A stretch of DNA of 23,207 nt from a virus. Positions 6,053 through 13,039 of this stretch are shown in pieces (the first letter of the stretch is position 1; the number at the start of each line of letters is the position of its first letter). The position numbers and the translations under genes were made by a program. The stretch is taken from positions 1 to 23,207 of the IMG/VR virus record IMGVR_UViG_3300010403_000056. One strand, written 5' to 3'. A model generated the notes under the pieces. It saw only the letters and a list, made by a program, of their open reading frames with translations, had not been told where the DNA came from and ran no database searches.

Positions 6053-6117
6053 TCGTTGGTAAGGTCGCCCTTGTTCTTGTTGGCTGGACCCTCGCCGATC
6101 CAGGCCGTAAGGCGTAG
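6046..6117 (+). CDS. Possible 23-aa hydrophobic peptide
   Basis: GTG 6046 overlaps the previous stop as GTGA, the same junction used by certain genes here. The frame reads a basic start, then KVALVLVGWTLADPG, and ends at TAG 6115-6117. It would be a membrane-inserted micropeptide. The evidence is only the junction and the hydrophobicity, so the call is tentative. The rest of 6050-6249 shows no other gene, only the terminator. Confidence 0.3.
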   Translation: MRFVGKVALVLVGWTLADPGRKA

Positions 6118-6182
6118 GCCAGTGCCTCGCACAAGGTCGGGCCTGATGGTATGGATCATAAGGGTCTTAGCTGACGAGAACC

Positions 6183-6227
6183 CAAGAGGACCCGACCGTG
6201 CCACGCGAACACGGAAGGGTCCTCTTG
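6183..6227 (+). terminator. Hairpin terminator
   Basis: An 11-bp perfect inverted repeat, CAAGAGGACCC (6183-6193) and GGGTCCTCTTG (6217-6227), encloses a 23-nt loop with a nested 5-bp stem (CCGTG/CACGG). There is no T-run. It closes the transcription unit that starts at 3279. Confidence 0.75.
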
Positions 6228-6249
6228 CGCGCTACCACACTAGGCTTCG

Positions 6250-6594
6250 GTGGTGCTCATGGACCTGACCCGTCAGGTGGTCGTCTACAGGAGCTGGTGG
6301 CCCGCCTCGGTGCTGCTTCCCGACAAGAAGACCCGGCATCGCTGCCGCGTCTACGTCACCGATCAGGGCCTGGCGATCTACGAGCGCCCGGCCGACTCTC
6401 CGCACTTCTTCTCGCCGATGGACTGGGCCGCTACTCCGGAGCCGCATTCCCGTCGCCATGTGGGAATCGACCTGGCGACCCGGGCGGGGCTGGTCGTGGT
6501 GACCTTGACCGGCGGTGCTCCCTGCTGCGGGACGGCTTTGCGGGGCTGGCGTCCGTCGTGGGTGGGCATTGAGCAAGCCTGGCCGAAGCAATGA
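6250..6594 (+). CDS. Protein of unknown function
   Basis: Encodes 114 aa from GTG 6250; GTG 6253 and ATG 6259 are alternatives. No clear ribosome site precedes any of them. A TAGGCT hexamer at 6241-6246 would place a start site near 6252, so a leaderless message is possible. The sequence is beta-rich (RQVVVYRSWWPASVLLP, CRVYVTDQGLAIYER, AGLVVVTLTGG), suggesting a PH-like or sandwich fold, but I do not recognise a family. It follows the terminator at 6183-6227 and ends with an ATGA overlap. Confidence 0.65.
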   Translation: MVLMDLTRQVVVYRSWWPASVLLPDKKTRHRCRVYVTDQGLAIYERPADSPHFFSPMDWAATPEPHSRRHVGIDLATRAGLVVVTLTGGAPCCGTALRGWRPSWVGIEQAWPKQ

Positions 6595-6632
6595 CAGATA
6601 GCGCCCGCACCGCTGAGTGGAGGAGACCCGGT

Positions 6633-6953
6633 ATGGCCACGATGTGTGAGAAGTACGAATGCGCCATCTGCTACGAGGTGTACGACCTCTTTGAGGCTGC
6701 ACGATCATGCTCGTTCGGGCATGATCTCCTCGGCCAAGATCCTCCCGATCCGTCTGTAACTGTTCTGCCGTTGTGGGCCTGCGAATGGCAAGGGTGCGAC
6801 AACGTTTTCGACAGCCAGTTCTACGCGGAGGGGTGCGAAACGGAGCACGAGCTGGCGGAGATGGCAGGGCGGTCGGGGCTCGATACCGGCAAGCCTCCTG
6901 GCCCGATCGCCAAGGGCTTGCGCACTCTGCTGGCAAAGGTGGGTCGGCCATGA
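6633..6953 (+). CDS. Tandem C2CH zinc-finger-like protein
   Basis: Encodes 106 aa. I chose ATG 6633 because ggagga (6619-6624) sits 8 nt upstream; ATG 6591 (ATGA overlap) would add 14 residues. There are two matching metal motifs: C10-x2-C13-x12-C26-x3-H30 and C50-x4-C55-x12-C68-x3-H72. Each has the spacing of a classical zinc finger, with Cys at the third position. Such fingers usually bind nucleic acid or protein. The C-terminus is a short helix (KGLRTLLAKVG). No named phage family recognised. Confidence 0.75.
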   Translation: MATMCEKYECAICYEVYDLFEAARSCSFGHDLLGQDPPDPSVTVLPLWACEWQGCDNVFDSQFYAEGCETEHELAEMAGRSGLDTGKPPGPIAKGLRTLLAKVGRP

Positions 6954-7534
6954 ACGGGTGGGCGTGGGCCGCTTTGTTATGCCTGACAGCCGGCAACATC
7001 GGTGCTTTCCTGTTGAGTGCGTGGTGGGCACACGAGGCGTCGCGCTCAACCCGACTGGCCTACCTAGCCCGATGCGATAGCACCGCTGTGGTGCCGGGCC
7101 GGTTGGTCGTCGCGCCACGGCCGGTTCGTGAGAACTCCGAAGTTGATCCCGACGCGTTACCTGAGGGCTTCGCCGATAACGTGCGGGCCGCAAGCTGGCC
7201 ACTGACCGGCAACGGAGTGGTGTGGTTGGACGACACCAACGTGGATTCGATCAGCCCGATCATGGTCCACACTGATTCACCCGGGGACACCGAGCGAATG
7301 CGCCACATGGCACAGATCGCCGTACACGGCGTGGGCGAGCTGCTGCGTCACCATCCGAGCATCACCCCGCCCACGGTGGTCACTCGATCCGCCTACCATG
7401 CCAACCGCCCTCGGTTCGACGCGATGTCACCGGGCGATGTGATGATCATTCCTGATGATCTCGAACTGATTCACAATGGTCATGTGCTCACCTACGATGA
7501 GCGCTGCGTGGCCTGCCGGGTGATCACGTCATGA
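6950..7534 (+). CDS. Membrane-anchored protein of unknown function
   Basis: Encodes 194 aa from ATG 6950 (ATGA overlap); the in-frame extension back to 6773 overlaps the previous gene. Residues 3-25 form a hydrophobic segment (WAWAALLCLTAGNIGAFLLS) that would anchor the N-terminus. The rest is soluble, with two strands (NGVVWLDDTNV, SPIMVHTDSPG), a helix (MAQIAVHGVGELLRHH) and a C-terminal segment with CVAC. No family recognised. Confidence 0.7.
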   Translation: MNGWAWAALLCLTAGNIGAFLLSAWWAHEASRSTRLAYLARCDSTAVVPGRLVVAPRPVRENSEVDPDALPEGFADNVRAASWPLTGNGVVWLDDTNVDSISPIMVHTDSPGDTERMRHMAQIAVHGVGELLRHHPSITPPTVVTRSAYHANRPRFDAMSPGDVMIIPDDLELIHNGHVLTYDERCVACRVITS

Positions 7535-7788
7535 TCCATTGCTGGGGCTTCCACGCCTCCTCCATTCCCGATGACTCATCTCAGGTGGCAGACCGAACCG
7601 ACCAACTCTGGGCTCGAGAGGGTGTGCGGATCTGGCGTTCGCCGGAGGGTGCCGTCAAACATGAGGGCTGGCTGCTGCGCACGCTGGGCCCGGTACGGTG
7701 CCCAGTCGAGCTGGACTTCGGCCTACCGCTCACGGACAGGGCCAACCCTCCGGTTGTGGTTGACGTGTTCAACCGGAGGAAGCGATGA
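7531..7788 (+). CDS. Small protein of unknown function
   Basis: Encodes 85 aa, overlapping both neighbours by four nucleotides. It contains a Trp-rich middle (DQLWAREGVRIWRSPEGAV, HEGWLLRTLG) and a C-terminal strand and basic tail (VVVDVFNRRKR). It looks beta-rich. No family recognised. Confidence 0.65.
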   Translation: MIHCWGFHASSIPDDSSQVADRTDQLWAREGVRIWRSPEGAVKHEGWLLRTLGPVRCPVELDFGLPLTDRANPPVVVDVFNRRKR

Positions 7789-8198
7789 GCTCTGTCGATG
7801 CGATGATCAGGCATCCCTGGTCGGGCCTGATCGCACACGTCGATCAGGGGACTGTTGATGGCCGCACCCTGGCAGTGCCGGTCAAGCCCTGGGGCGAGTG
7901 CTGGCGTGAGCGCATCCCGGTCCCATTGATCAAGAATGGCGCCCCCGTCGGTGTGGCCGCGACGATGAGCATCGCGGATGGCAAGGTCTGGGCCACCGGC
8001 TGGAGTCGAGATGCGATACCGGATGTCGGCTGGCCGGTTGCGGTGGACATAGTCACAGGAGCGCCACCGGAGCTACTGGGGACCGGCGAGAGCGTCCACA
8101 TAACGCTGTGCCACTGGGTGATCGTCGGCCTCACCGTCGGTGATTCCGCGTGGGGGGACACCCGCATTATGCCAGTTCGGAGGGCAGGCTGTGAGTGA
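7785..8198 (+). CDS. Beta-rich protein of unknown function
   Basis: Encodes 137 aa (ATGA overlap at the start). Alternating strands are suggested by GRTLAVPVKPWGECW, GVAATMSIADGKVWATGW, WPVAVDIVTG and HITLCHWVIVGLTVG. The composition could suit a virion or host-interaction beta protein, but nothing specific is recognised. Its end overlaps the next gene by 8 nt. Confidence 0.65.
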   Translation: MSSVDAMIRHPWSGLIAHVDQGTVDGRTLAVPVKPWGECWRERIPVPLIKNGAPVGVAATMSIADGKVWATGWSRDAIPDVGWPVAVDIVTGAPPELLGTGESVHITLCHWVIVGLTVGDSAWGDTRIMPVRRAGCE

Positions 8199-8484
8199 CT
8201 TCCGCACCGTCTATGTGTCGGTGGGCAACAGTGACAACCGTTTAGCCCAGAGCGAGTGGGTGGACTTCGCCTGTTCCACGTTCGCCAAGGTCCAGGCCAG
8301 TGCCCGCGAGGTGTTCGGCGTGTGGTGGTCGGCACCCGACTCGCCGTTCCAGAACGCCTGCATCGCGGCCAGTCTGCACAGTACTGAGATCATTCCCCTG
8401 CAGGCCGCGCTGACCCTGTTGCGTCGCTCGCACCGGCAATCCTCGGTCGCGTGGGCCGAGGCCATGGACGTGGTGATGATCTGA
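8191..8484 (+). CDS. Small conserved-looking actinophage protein
   Basis: Encodes 97 aa; GTG 8191 has cggaggg upstream, while the in-frame extension to 8140 overlaps the previous gene. VYVSVGNSDNRLAQSEWVDF at the start and HRQSSVAWAEAMDVVMI at the end resemble a small protein type I have seen in several actinophage genomes, with a Trp/Pro-rich middle (FGVWWSAPDSPFQNA). Its function is unknown. Confidence 0.75.
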   Translation: MSDFRTVYVSVGNSDNRLAQSEWVDFACSTFAKVQASAREVFGVWWSAPDSPFQNACIAASLHSTEIIPLQAALTLLRRSHRQSSVAWAEAMDVVMI

Positions 8485-8795
8485 TGTGGACAGTTCAGGT
8501 CGAGGACCAGGTGGGCGGCTTCATCGTCACCGACTACCCACACCCGGCATCCGAGCACGACTTCCGGCCGGAGGGCGACCCCGACAAGCGCGGGCACATC
8601 ATCGCCGAGTGCCATTCTCGGGACGACGCCGACCTGATCGCCCAGTTGCTCAATGCGCACGGGCGTACCGACGTGGTGTGCCAACATCCACGGCCCGGTC
8701 CGGGCGACAAGGGGCTGTGCGAAGGCTGTGGAGTGCGAATCGTGGAGCGGCCCGGCCGCGGCTACCGGCACCTGGTCGCACTGGACGAGCTGTGA
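8484..8795 (+). CDS. Small zinc-ribbon-like protein
   Basis: Encodes 103 aa from ATG 8484 (TGATG overlap). The N-terminal half is beta-rich with a helix (RDDADLIAQLLNAHG). The C-terminal half has C-x-H followed by C-x2-C (VVCQHP, GLCEGCGV), a likely single zinc site. No family recognised. The stop overlaps the next GTG start as GTGA. Confidence 0.7.
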   Translation: MWTVQVEDQVGGFIVTDYPHPASEHDFRPEGDPDKRGHIIAECHSRDDADLIAQLLNAHGRTDVVCQHPRPGPGDKGLCEGCGVRIVERPGRGYRHLVALDEL

Positions 8796-8929
8796 CCCCG
8801 CGCCAGCTCTACGCCTTCGCCCATCCGATCACCGAGCCGCGGGGCGCGGCTGATCTCGCCTACCGACGTGTTGAGCCACAGCCGGACGGCAACCTACTGG
8901 TGTCGGTACTGGCGGCAGGCCATGGTTGA
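8792..8929 (+). CDS. Short protein (45 aa), unknown function
   Basis: GTG 8792 overlaps the previous stop (GTGA), and the frame ends at 8929. The peptide is RQLYAFAHPITEPRG, then ADLAYRRVEPQPDGNLL and a short hydrophobic end. The codons for GNLLV share a 17-nt exact match with the gene at 4346. The overlap on both sides supports coding. Confidence 0.6.
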   Translation: MTPRQLYAFAHPITEPRGAADLAYRRVEPQPDGNLLVSVLAAGHG

Positions 8930-9110
8930 GCGCGCCTCAACCATGCTTCGCGGGGTGGGCGGCGACATGGAGTGGTGGCTCTGGAATCCCCGCACTCGGG
9001 TAGCGCACCTCCGCGTATCGGTCACCGACGCTGAACATGAGCGGATACCGTCCGGTGTTGCGGTCGCCGATGCCGGACCGTCCGGCCCGGAGCGCAGGCG
9101 GACACCGTGA
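8922..9110 (+). CDS. Short protein (62 aa), unknown function
   Basis: ATG 8922 overlaps the previous gene by 8 nt. The protein begins MVERASTMLRGVGGDMEWWL and ends in a Pro/Arg-rich tail. A strand follows the Trp pair (RVAHLRVSVTDAEH). No family recognised. Confidence 0.6.
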   Translation: MVERASTMLRGVGGDMEWWLWNPRTRVAHLRVSVTDAEHERIPSGVAVADAGPSGPERRRTP

Positions 9111-9129
9111 CGAACGAGAGGCGACGCTG

Positions 9130-9477
9130 ATGCGCAACATCTTCGGGCGTGAGCCAGCCGTGTTCTGGGCCATGGCCGCCACGCTGGCCAACGCCCTGTT
9201 TCTGCTCGCCCCCTGGTCGGATGAGGTGCACGGCGCGGTGAACGCGTTCGTGCTGATCCTGGCGGGGTTCCTGACCGCTTCATGGGTGTCGCTGGAGAAA
9301 GCCCTCCCCTTGCTCGCGGGCCTGATCAAGGGGATCTTCGCGATCGTGCTGGCATTCGGCTTGGACGTGTCGGCGCCCACCCAGGTGGCGATCCTGGCCA
9401 TCGCCGCCGCCGTGAGCGCGTTCTTCATTCGGACCCAGGTCGTCGCGCCCGTGCGGGCTCAGGTCGCGGCAGCATGA
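9130..9477 (+). CDS. Multi-spanning membrane protein, holin candidate
   Basis: Encodes 115 aa; ATG 9130 is preceded by gagagg (9115-9120), and upstream in-frame starts overlap the prior gene. Hydrophobic segments lie at about residues 11-31, 37-57, 64-82 and 86-104, with a basic N-terminus (MRNIFGREP). Size and topology suit a holin or another small phage membrane protein. No endolysin is visible nearby, so the holin label is only a possibility. Confidence 0.75.
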   Translation: MRNIFGREPAVFWAMAATLANALFLLAPWSDEVHGAVNAFVLILAGFLTASWVSLEKALPLLAGLIKGIFAIVLAFGLDVSAPTQVAILAIAAAVSAFFIRTQVVAPVRAQVAAA

Positions 9478-9501
9478 CAGAAGAGGCGGCAGGGGAGACG
9501 A

Positions 9502-9858
9502 GTGACACATGGGAGACGAGGGACGAACGGCGCCAATGTGGCCGTTGATGCACTAGCGACATTCCGACTCACCAAGCTGCTCCAGCAGGACACCGTGCCC
9601 CCGCTGCCGCGACTCCGAGCCACGGTCGCTCGGCACTTGGACGGCTCCCCCTGGATGGACCTACTCGACTGTCCCTGGTGTCTGTCGGTGTGGGTCGGCC
9701 TCGGCGTGGCAGTGCTGCGCCGCGTGTGCCCGCGACTCTGGGGCCTGGCCAGCGCTGGTCTGGCAGCATCGGCAGTCACTGGCCTGCTGTCCCAAGTGGC
9801 CGCCGAGCTGGATCGCGACGACGAGGTTCAGGTGCGGGTGGTCGAGCCGAAGGGGTGA
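9502..9858 (+). CDS. DUF1360 family protein
   Basis: Encodes 118 aa. GTG 9502 has aggggag 5 nt upstream; GTG 9538 is a shorter alternative that keeps the whole conserved region. DALATFRLTKLLQQDT and LLDCPWCLSVWVG, with C57-x2-C60, are typical of DUF1360. Two hydrophobic segments follow at about residues 58-76 and 78-97. In phages the family tends to lie near head or lysis genes; its function is unknown. It ends 12 nt before the portal gene. Confidence 0.8.
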   Translation: MTHGRRGTNGANVAVDALATFRLTKLLQQDTVPPLPRLRATVARHLDGSPWMDLLDCPWCLSVWVGLGVAVLRRVCPRLWGLASAGLAASAVTGLLSQVAAELDRDDEVQVRVVEPKG

Positions 9859-9870
9859 GGCGCCTTAATC

Positions 9871-12435
9871 ATGCCCCTGCTGGGATCACGCAAGCGCAAG
9901 CCGCGGCCGGCACTGACCGCCTCCGGCGAGCGCATCGACCTGCTGGATCGGACGCTGCCGGAGCGCATCCGACGCCAGCGCGGACCGTGGCAAGGGCAGG
10001 CGTGGAACTATCGGGAGCTGATCGGCGAGTTGGGCGGGGGCATCGAGGCGGAGGCCAACGTCATCAGCAAGGTCCAGTTCATCGCGGGCCAGGTCACCGA
10101 CGAGGACGAGCCGCTACCCGTCACCAGTGAGGACTGCGACCTTCCCGACCGGATCAAGCACGCCGCACAGGAAGCCCTCGACGCCTTGCCTTTCCGTAAC
10201 GGATACGCGTTTCAGGGCGTGCTGTCGGTGTGTCTACGGGTGGCCGGAGAGTGCTGGCTGCACGGGCGCACCAAGGACGGCCGCGAGGATTGGCGGGTCC
10301 TGAGTAGCGACGAGGTCCAGCCGTGGAATGCCGGCCTGGGGATCATCGAGATGCCCGGCATGCCGCCGGCCGCCGTGGGCAAGGACGAGGTGCTGCTGCG
10401 ACTGTGGAAGCCGCATCCCCGCTGGAAGCAGCTCGCCGACTCCCCGATGCGCCGGCTGCTGGACACGTGCGAAGACATCGTCCTGATCGGTCGGGAGATC
10501 CGGGCCGCATCGCGCTCGCGCATCGCGGCCAACGGCATCCTGCTGATTCCCCTGGGCATGTCGATCGTGCGCAAGCCGGACGGTGCCGCCGACGACTTCC
10601 AGTCCCAGCTGGAGGCGGTGATGCTCTCGCCGATCGGCAACGAAGGCGACGCGGGCGCCGTCGTGCCGGTGGTGCTGCAGGGCGACCCCGAGGATCTGGA
10701 GAAGGTTCGGCACCTCACGCTCCAGCGCGAGGACAGCGAAGAGTTGATCAACAAGCTCCAGGCCGCCCTGCAACGGCTGCGTGAGGGCATGGACATGCCG
10801 CCCGAGACCGGCACCGGGGTCGGGGACATGAACCACTGGTCCGCGTGGCTGATGGACTCGACCCGGTTCAAGAGCTACATCGAGCCTCAGGTGCGGTTGA
10901 TCGTGGACTCCCTGACTGAGGCTTACCTGCGTCCGAGCCTGATGCAACCGGTCACGAGTGGCGGATGGGGTCTGACCCGCGAGGAGGCCGACCAGGTCCA
11001 GGTCTGGTACAACGCGGGCAACGTCACGGAGAACGCCAACCGCGGCACCGACGCCAAGGACGCCTACGACCGCGGCGAGCTGAAGGGTTCGATACTGCGC
11101 CAGTCCCTGGGATTCAGCGAGGACGACGCTCCCGACGATGACGAGCTGCGTCGCATGTTCGCATGGAGGCTGGGCGCCGATCCGCAGACCGCCGCACGGC
11201 TACTGGCCACCGTGCTCGGTCCGGACTCGGGCATTCAGATGATCCAGCCAGGTGCTGGACCTGTCAGCATTGAGCAGCCCCCCGACGCCGCACCGGCTAC
11301 GGGGGGACCTGGTCGGGTGCCGACGGCCCCTGCTCCGCCGGCACCCGATGGAACACGCGTGGCTAGTGCGGCACCCGTTGAACCTGGGGCACGTGTGGTC
11401 ACTGGGGACGAGTTGGCGGAGATCGAGCGGTCACTGCGGGAGCGCCTCGCCGTAGCCTGCGACATGGCCCTAGTCCGCACGTTGGAGCGCGCGGGCGCCA
11501 AGGTACGTGCTGCCGCTCAGCACACCTCCCTGGCCGCCGAGCTGAAGGGCCTGGAGCCCCTGGCGGTGTGCCCCCTGGTTGTCGAGCGCGCCGGAAACGG
11601 GCCGGTGGCGCTGATGGAACTGGGCCTGAGCGAGGACTCACTCCTCGGCGAGGCGTTCACCGCACTGCGGGACAAGTTCACCCGTTGGAGCACGGACGCC
11701 ATCAAGGCCACCGTCCGCACCCTGGCATCCACCCTCGACATCCCGCTCACCGCGGTCTCGGCGCTGGCCCAAACCATGACGAGTCGAATCGACACCGCGT
11801 GGAAGGGGCTGGAGGAGACCCTGCGCAGGCGGGCCCTCCGCAAGCTGTACGGCCTCGCCGAGGATGAACTGCGAGGAGAAGTGCCCGACTCCATCGTGTT
11901 ACCCGGCGAGATCCGCACCGTACTGACCGAGATCGGCGGCCTGCCCCCCGGCGGGGTCAGGGAGGACGGATCCCCCGTTCGGTCCGACGAGACGCTGGGC
12001 GGGCTGGCGACTGGCCGCGACGTGATGGCCCTGGCGCGGCAGCACGCTGATCACCTGGGTTTCGTGTGGAAGTACGGCGTCACCCCGCGCGGGCGCCAGT
12101 TCGAGCCGCACCGCAAGCTCAACGGCGAACGGCTGAGCGGCTGGAATGACGCGGCCTTGGCGCCGGCCGGTGAGATGGCTTGGGTGGGGCCGCACTATGC
12201 GCCTGGTGACCACGCTGGCTGCGCCTGTGACTACGTCCCCGTCTGGGCTTTGCCGGAAGCTCGGGAGCTGGCTGAGGGGATCGCCATGGATGAGCGGCCG
12301 AGTATGCGCTCAACGCGGGTGCTGGCTGATCTCGACACCGCCGTCGGCCGTCGCGGCACCGTCACGCAGACCACTCGAGCGCAGGGGGATCGCGTCGTGG
12401 CCCTGCAACGAGAGTGGCTGGAGAGGACAAAGTGA
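9871..12435 (+). CDS. Portal protein fused to MuF-like head protein
   Basis: Encodes 854 aa; ATG 9871 has aaggggtgagg upstream. Residues 1 to about 455 are portal-like: an N-terminal region with NVISKVQFIAGQV, then KPHPRWKQLADSP (from residue 180) and a helix ending SRIAANGILLIP. A Pro/Ala-rich linker follows at 459-510. Residues about 520-854 resemble a MuF minor head protein, with HLGFVWKYGVTP (728), EPHRKLNG and a closing GDHAGCACDYVP. The portal is the dodecameric DNA gate at the capsid vertex, and MuF-type domains sit inside the head in early assembly. These parts are more often separate genes. The gene end carries copy A of a 40-bp repeat. Confidence 0.93.
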   Translation: MPLLGSRKRKPRPALTASGERIDLLDRTLPERIRRQRGPWQGQAWNYRELIGELGGGIEAEANVISKVQFIAGQVTDEDEPLPVTSEDCDLPDRIKHAAQEALDALPFRNGYAFQGVLSVCLRVAGECWLHGRTKDGREDWRVLSSDEVQPWNAGLGIIEMPGMPPAAVGKDEVLLRLWKPHPRWKQLADSPMRRLLDTCEDIVLIGREIRAASRSRIAANGILLIPLGMSIVRKPDGAADDFQSQLEAVMLSPIGNEGDAGAVVPVVLQGDPEDLEKVRHLTLQREDSEELINKLQAALQRLREGMDMPPETGTGVGDMNHWSAWLMDSTRFKSYIEPQVRLIVDSLTEAYLRPSLMQPVTSGGWGLTREEADQVQVWYNAGNVTENANRGTDAKDAYDRGELKGSILRQSLGFSEDDAPDDDELRRMFAWRLGADPQTAARLLATVLGPDSGIQMIQPGAGPVSIEQPPDAAPATGGPGRVPTAPAPPAPDGTRVASAAPVEPGARVVTGDELAEIERSLRERLAVACDMALVRTLERAGAKVRAAAQHTSLAAELKGLEPLAVCPLVVERAGNGPVALMELGLSEDSLLGEAFTALRDKFTRWSTDAIKATVRTLASTLDIPLTAVSALAQTMTSRIDTAWKGLEETLRRRALRKLYGLAEDELRGEVPDSIVLPGEIRTVLTEIGGLPPGGVREDGSPVRSDETLGGLATGRDVMALARQHADHLGFVWKYGVTPRGRQFEPHRKLNGERLSGWNDAALAPAGEMAWVGPHYAPGDHAGCACDYVPVWALPEARELAEGIAMDERPSMRSTRVLADLDTAVGRRGTVTQTTRAQGDRVVALQREWLERTK

Positions 12436-12445
12436 TGCTTGATCA
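12406..12445 (+). repeat. 40-bp direct repeat, copy A
   Basis: Spans the end of the portal-MuF gene, its TGA, a purine-rich ribosome site (gagaggacaaag) and the first codons of the next frame (ATG 12435). It is identical to 12511-12550, with a period of 105 bp, exactly 35 codons. Confidence 0.95.
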
Positions 12446-12740
12446 TCTCCGGACGGAGCCTTTCGATCATCCTAAGCAGACACAATTAGCGACCCGATTC
12501 CCTTGCCGCACAACGAGAGTGGCTGGAGAGGACAAAGTGATGCTTGATCACCATGTGACCATCCCCGGCTGGGAGGGTTCCCTCGGGCCGTTTCGTCACC
12601 AGCACGCCATCCCCCACGTCTACGCGCGGGACATTCTGTCGGGCGCCGGCAACTGCGTGTGCGGTTCCGACCTGGGCGATTCGGTGCACGTGCAGGCCGC
12701 GCCTGGCGTCGCGGTGCCGGAAGGGATGCGCCACCCATGA
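12435..12740 (+). CDS. Small protein with duplicated start site, unknown function
   Basis: Encodes 101 aa from ATG 12435 (TGATG overlap) or 66 aa from ATG 12540. Both starts have an identical ribosome site because of the 40-bp repeat, and the frame is open through both. The shorter form begins MLDHHVTIPGWEG and looks like the native protein, with C-x-C near the middle (NCVCGSDLG). The 35 extra residues of the longer form read differently (FDHPKQTQLATRF) and come from lower-GC inserted DNA. Which start is used cannot be decided by sequence. Confidence 0.65.
   Translation: MLDHLRTEPFDHPKQTQLATRFPCRTTRVAGEDKVMLDHHVTIPGWEGSLGPFRHQHAIPHVYARDILSGAGNCVCGSDLGDSVHVQAAPGVAVPEGMRHP
12511..12550 (+). 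repeat. 40-bp direct repeat, copy B
   Basis: Exact copy of 12406-12445. The 65 bp between the copies (12446-12510) are not part of the repeat and are noticeably poorer in G+C than the flanks. Confidence 0.95.
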
Positions 12741-13039
12741 GGCCGAGCGTGGGGCGAATCGTCCACTACGTGTCGTACGGGACCCCTGGCGGGGAGTACA
12801 CCTCGCAGTGTCGGGCGGCGATCGTGACCGAAGTACCCAACACGAACTTCGGAGAAGGTGAGGAGAACATCGGCCTCGCGGTGCTCAACCCGACCGGGCT
12901 GTTCTTCCACTCGATCGCCGACGGGGGCTGCGACTACGACGAAGGCGGGACGGGCGTTGACCACTCCGGCGAGCCGATCCCCGCGCGCTCGTACCACGGT
13001 GGTACCTGGCACTGGCCGGAGAGGATCGAAGATGGCTGA
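12737..13039 (+). CDS. Small head-region protein, unknown function
   Basis: Encodes 100 aa from ATG 12737 (ATGA overlap); the in-frame extension to 12659 was rejected. VGRIVHYVSYGTPGGEY, CRAAIVTEV, LAVLNPTGLFFHS and the end GGTWHWPERIEDG form a recognisable small protein that occurs in many actinophages beside structural genes. It looks like a compact beta protein. Its role is unknown. Confidence 0.82.
   Translation: MRPSVGRIVHYVSYGTPGGEYTSQCRAAIVTEVPNTNFGEGEENIGLAVLNPTGLFFHSIADGGCDYDEGGTGVDHSGEPIPARSYHGGTWHWPERIEDG

Noticed and set aside
6050-6182. Possible tRNA or other structured RNA in the gap
   Set aside because: No T-loop consensus, acceptor pairing or anticodon arm could be found on either strand.
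6056-6268. 70-aa frame starting at TTG
   Set aside because: It runs straight through the terminator hairpin at 6183-6227, has no ribosome site and ends inside the next gene.
9474-9548. 24-aa frame with an ATGA overlap after the membrane gene
   Set aside because: It overlaps the DUF1360 start region, is polar and has no supporting feature; possible as a coupling peptide, but too weak to call.
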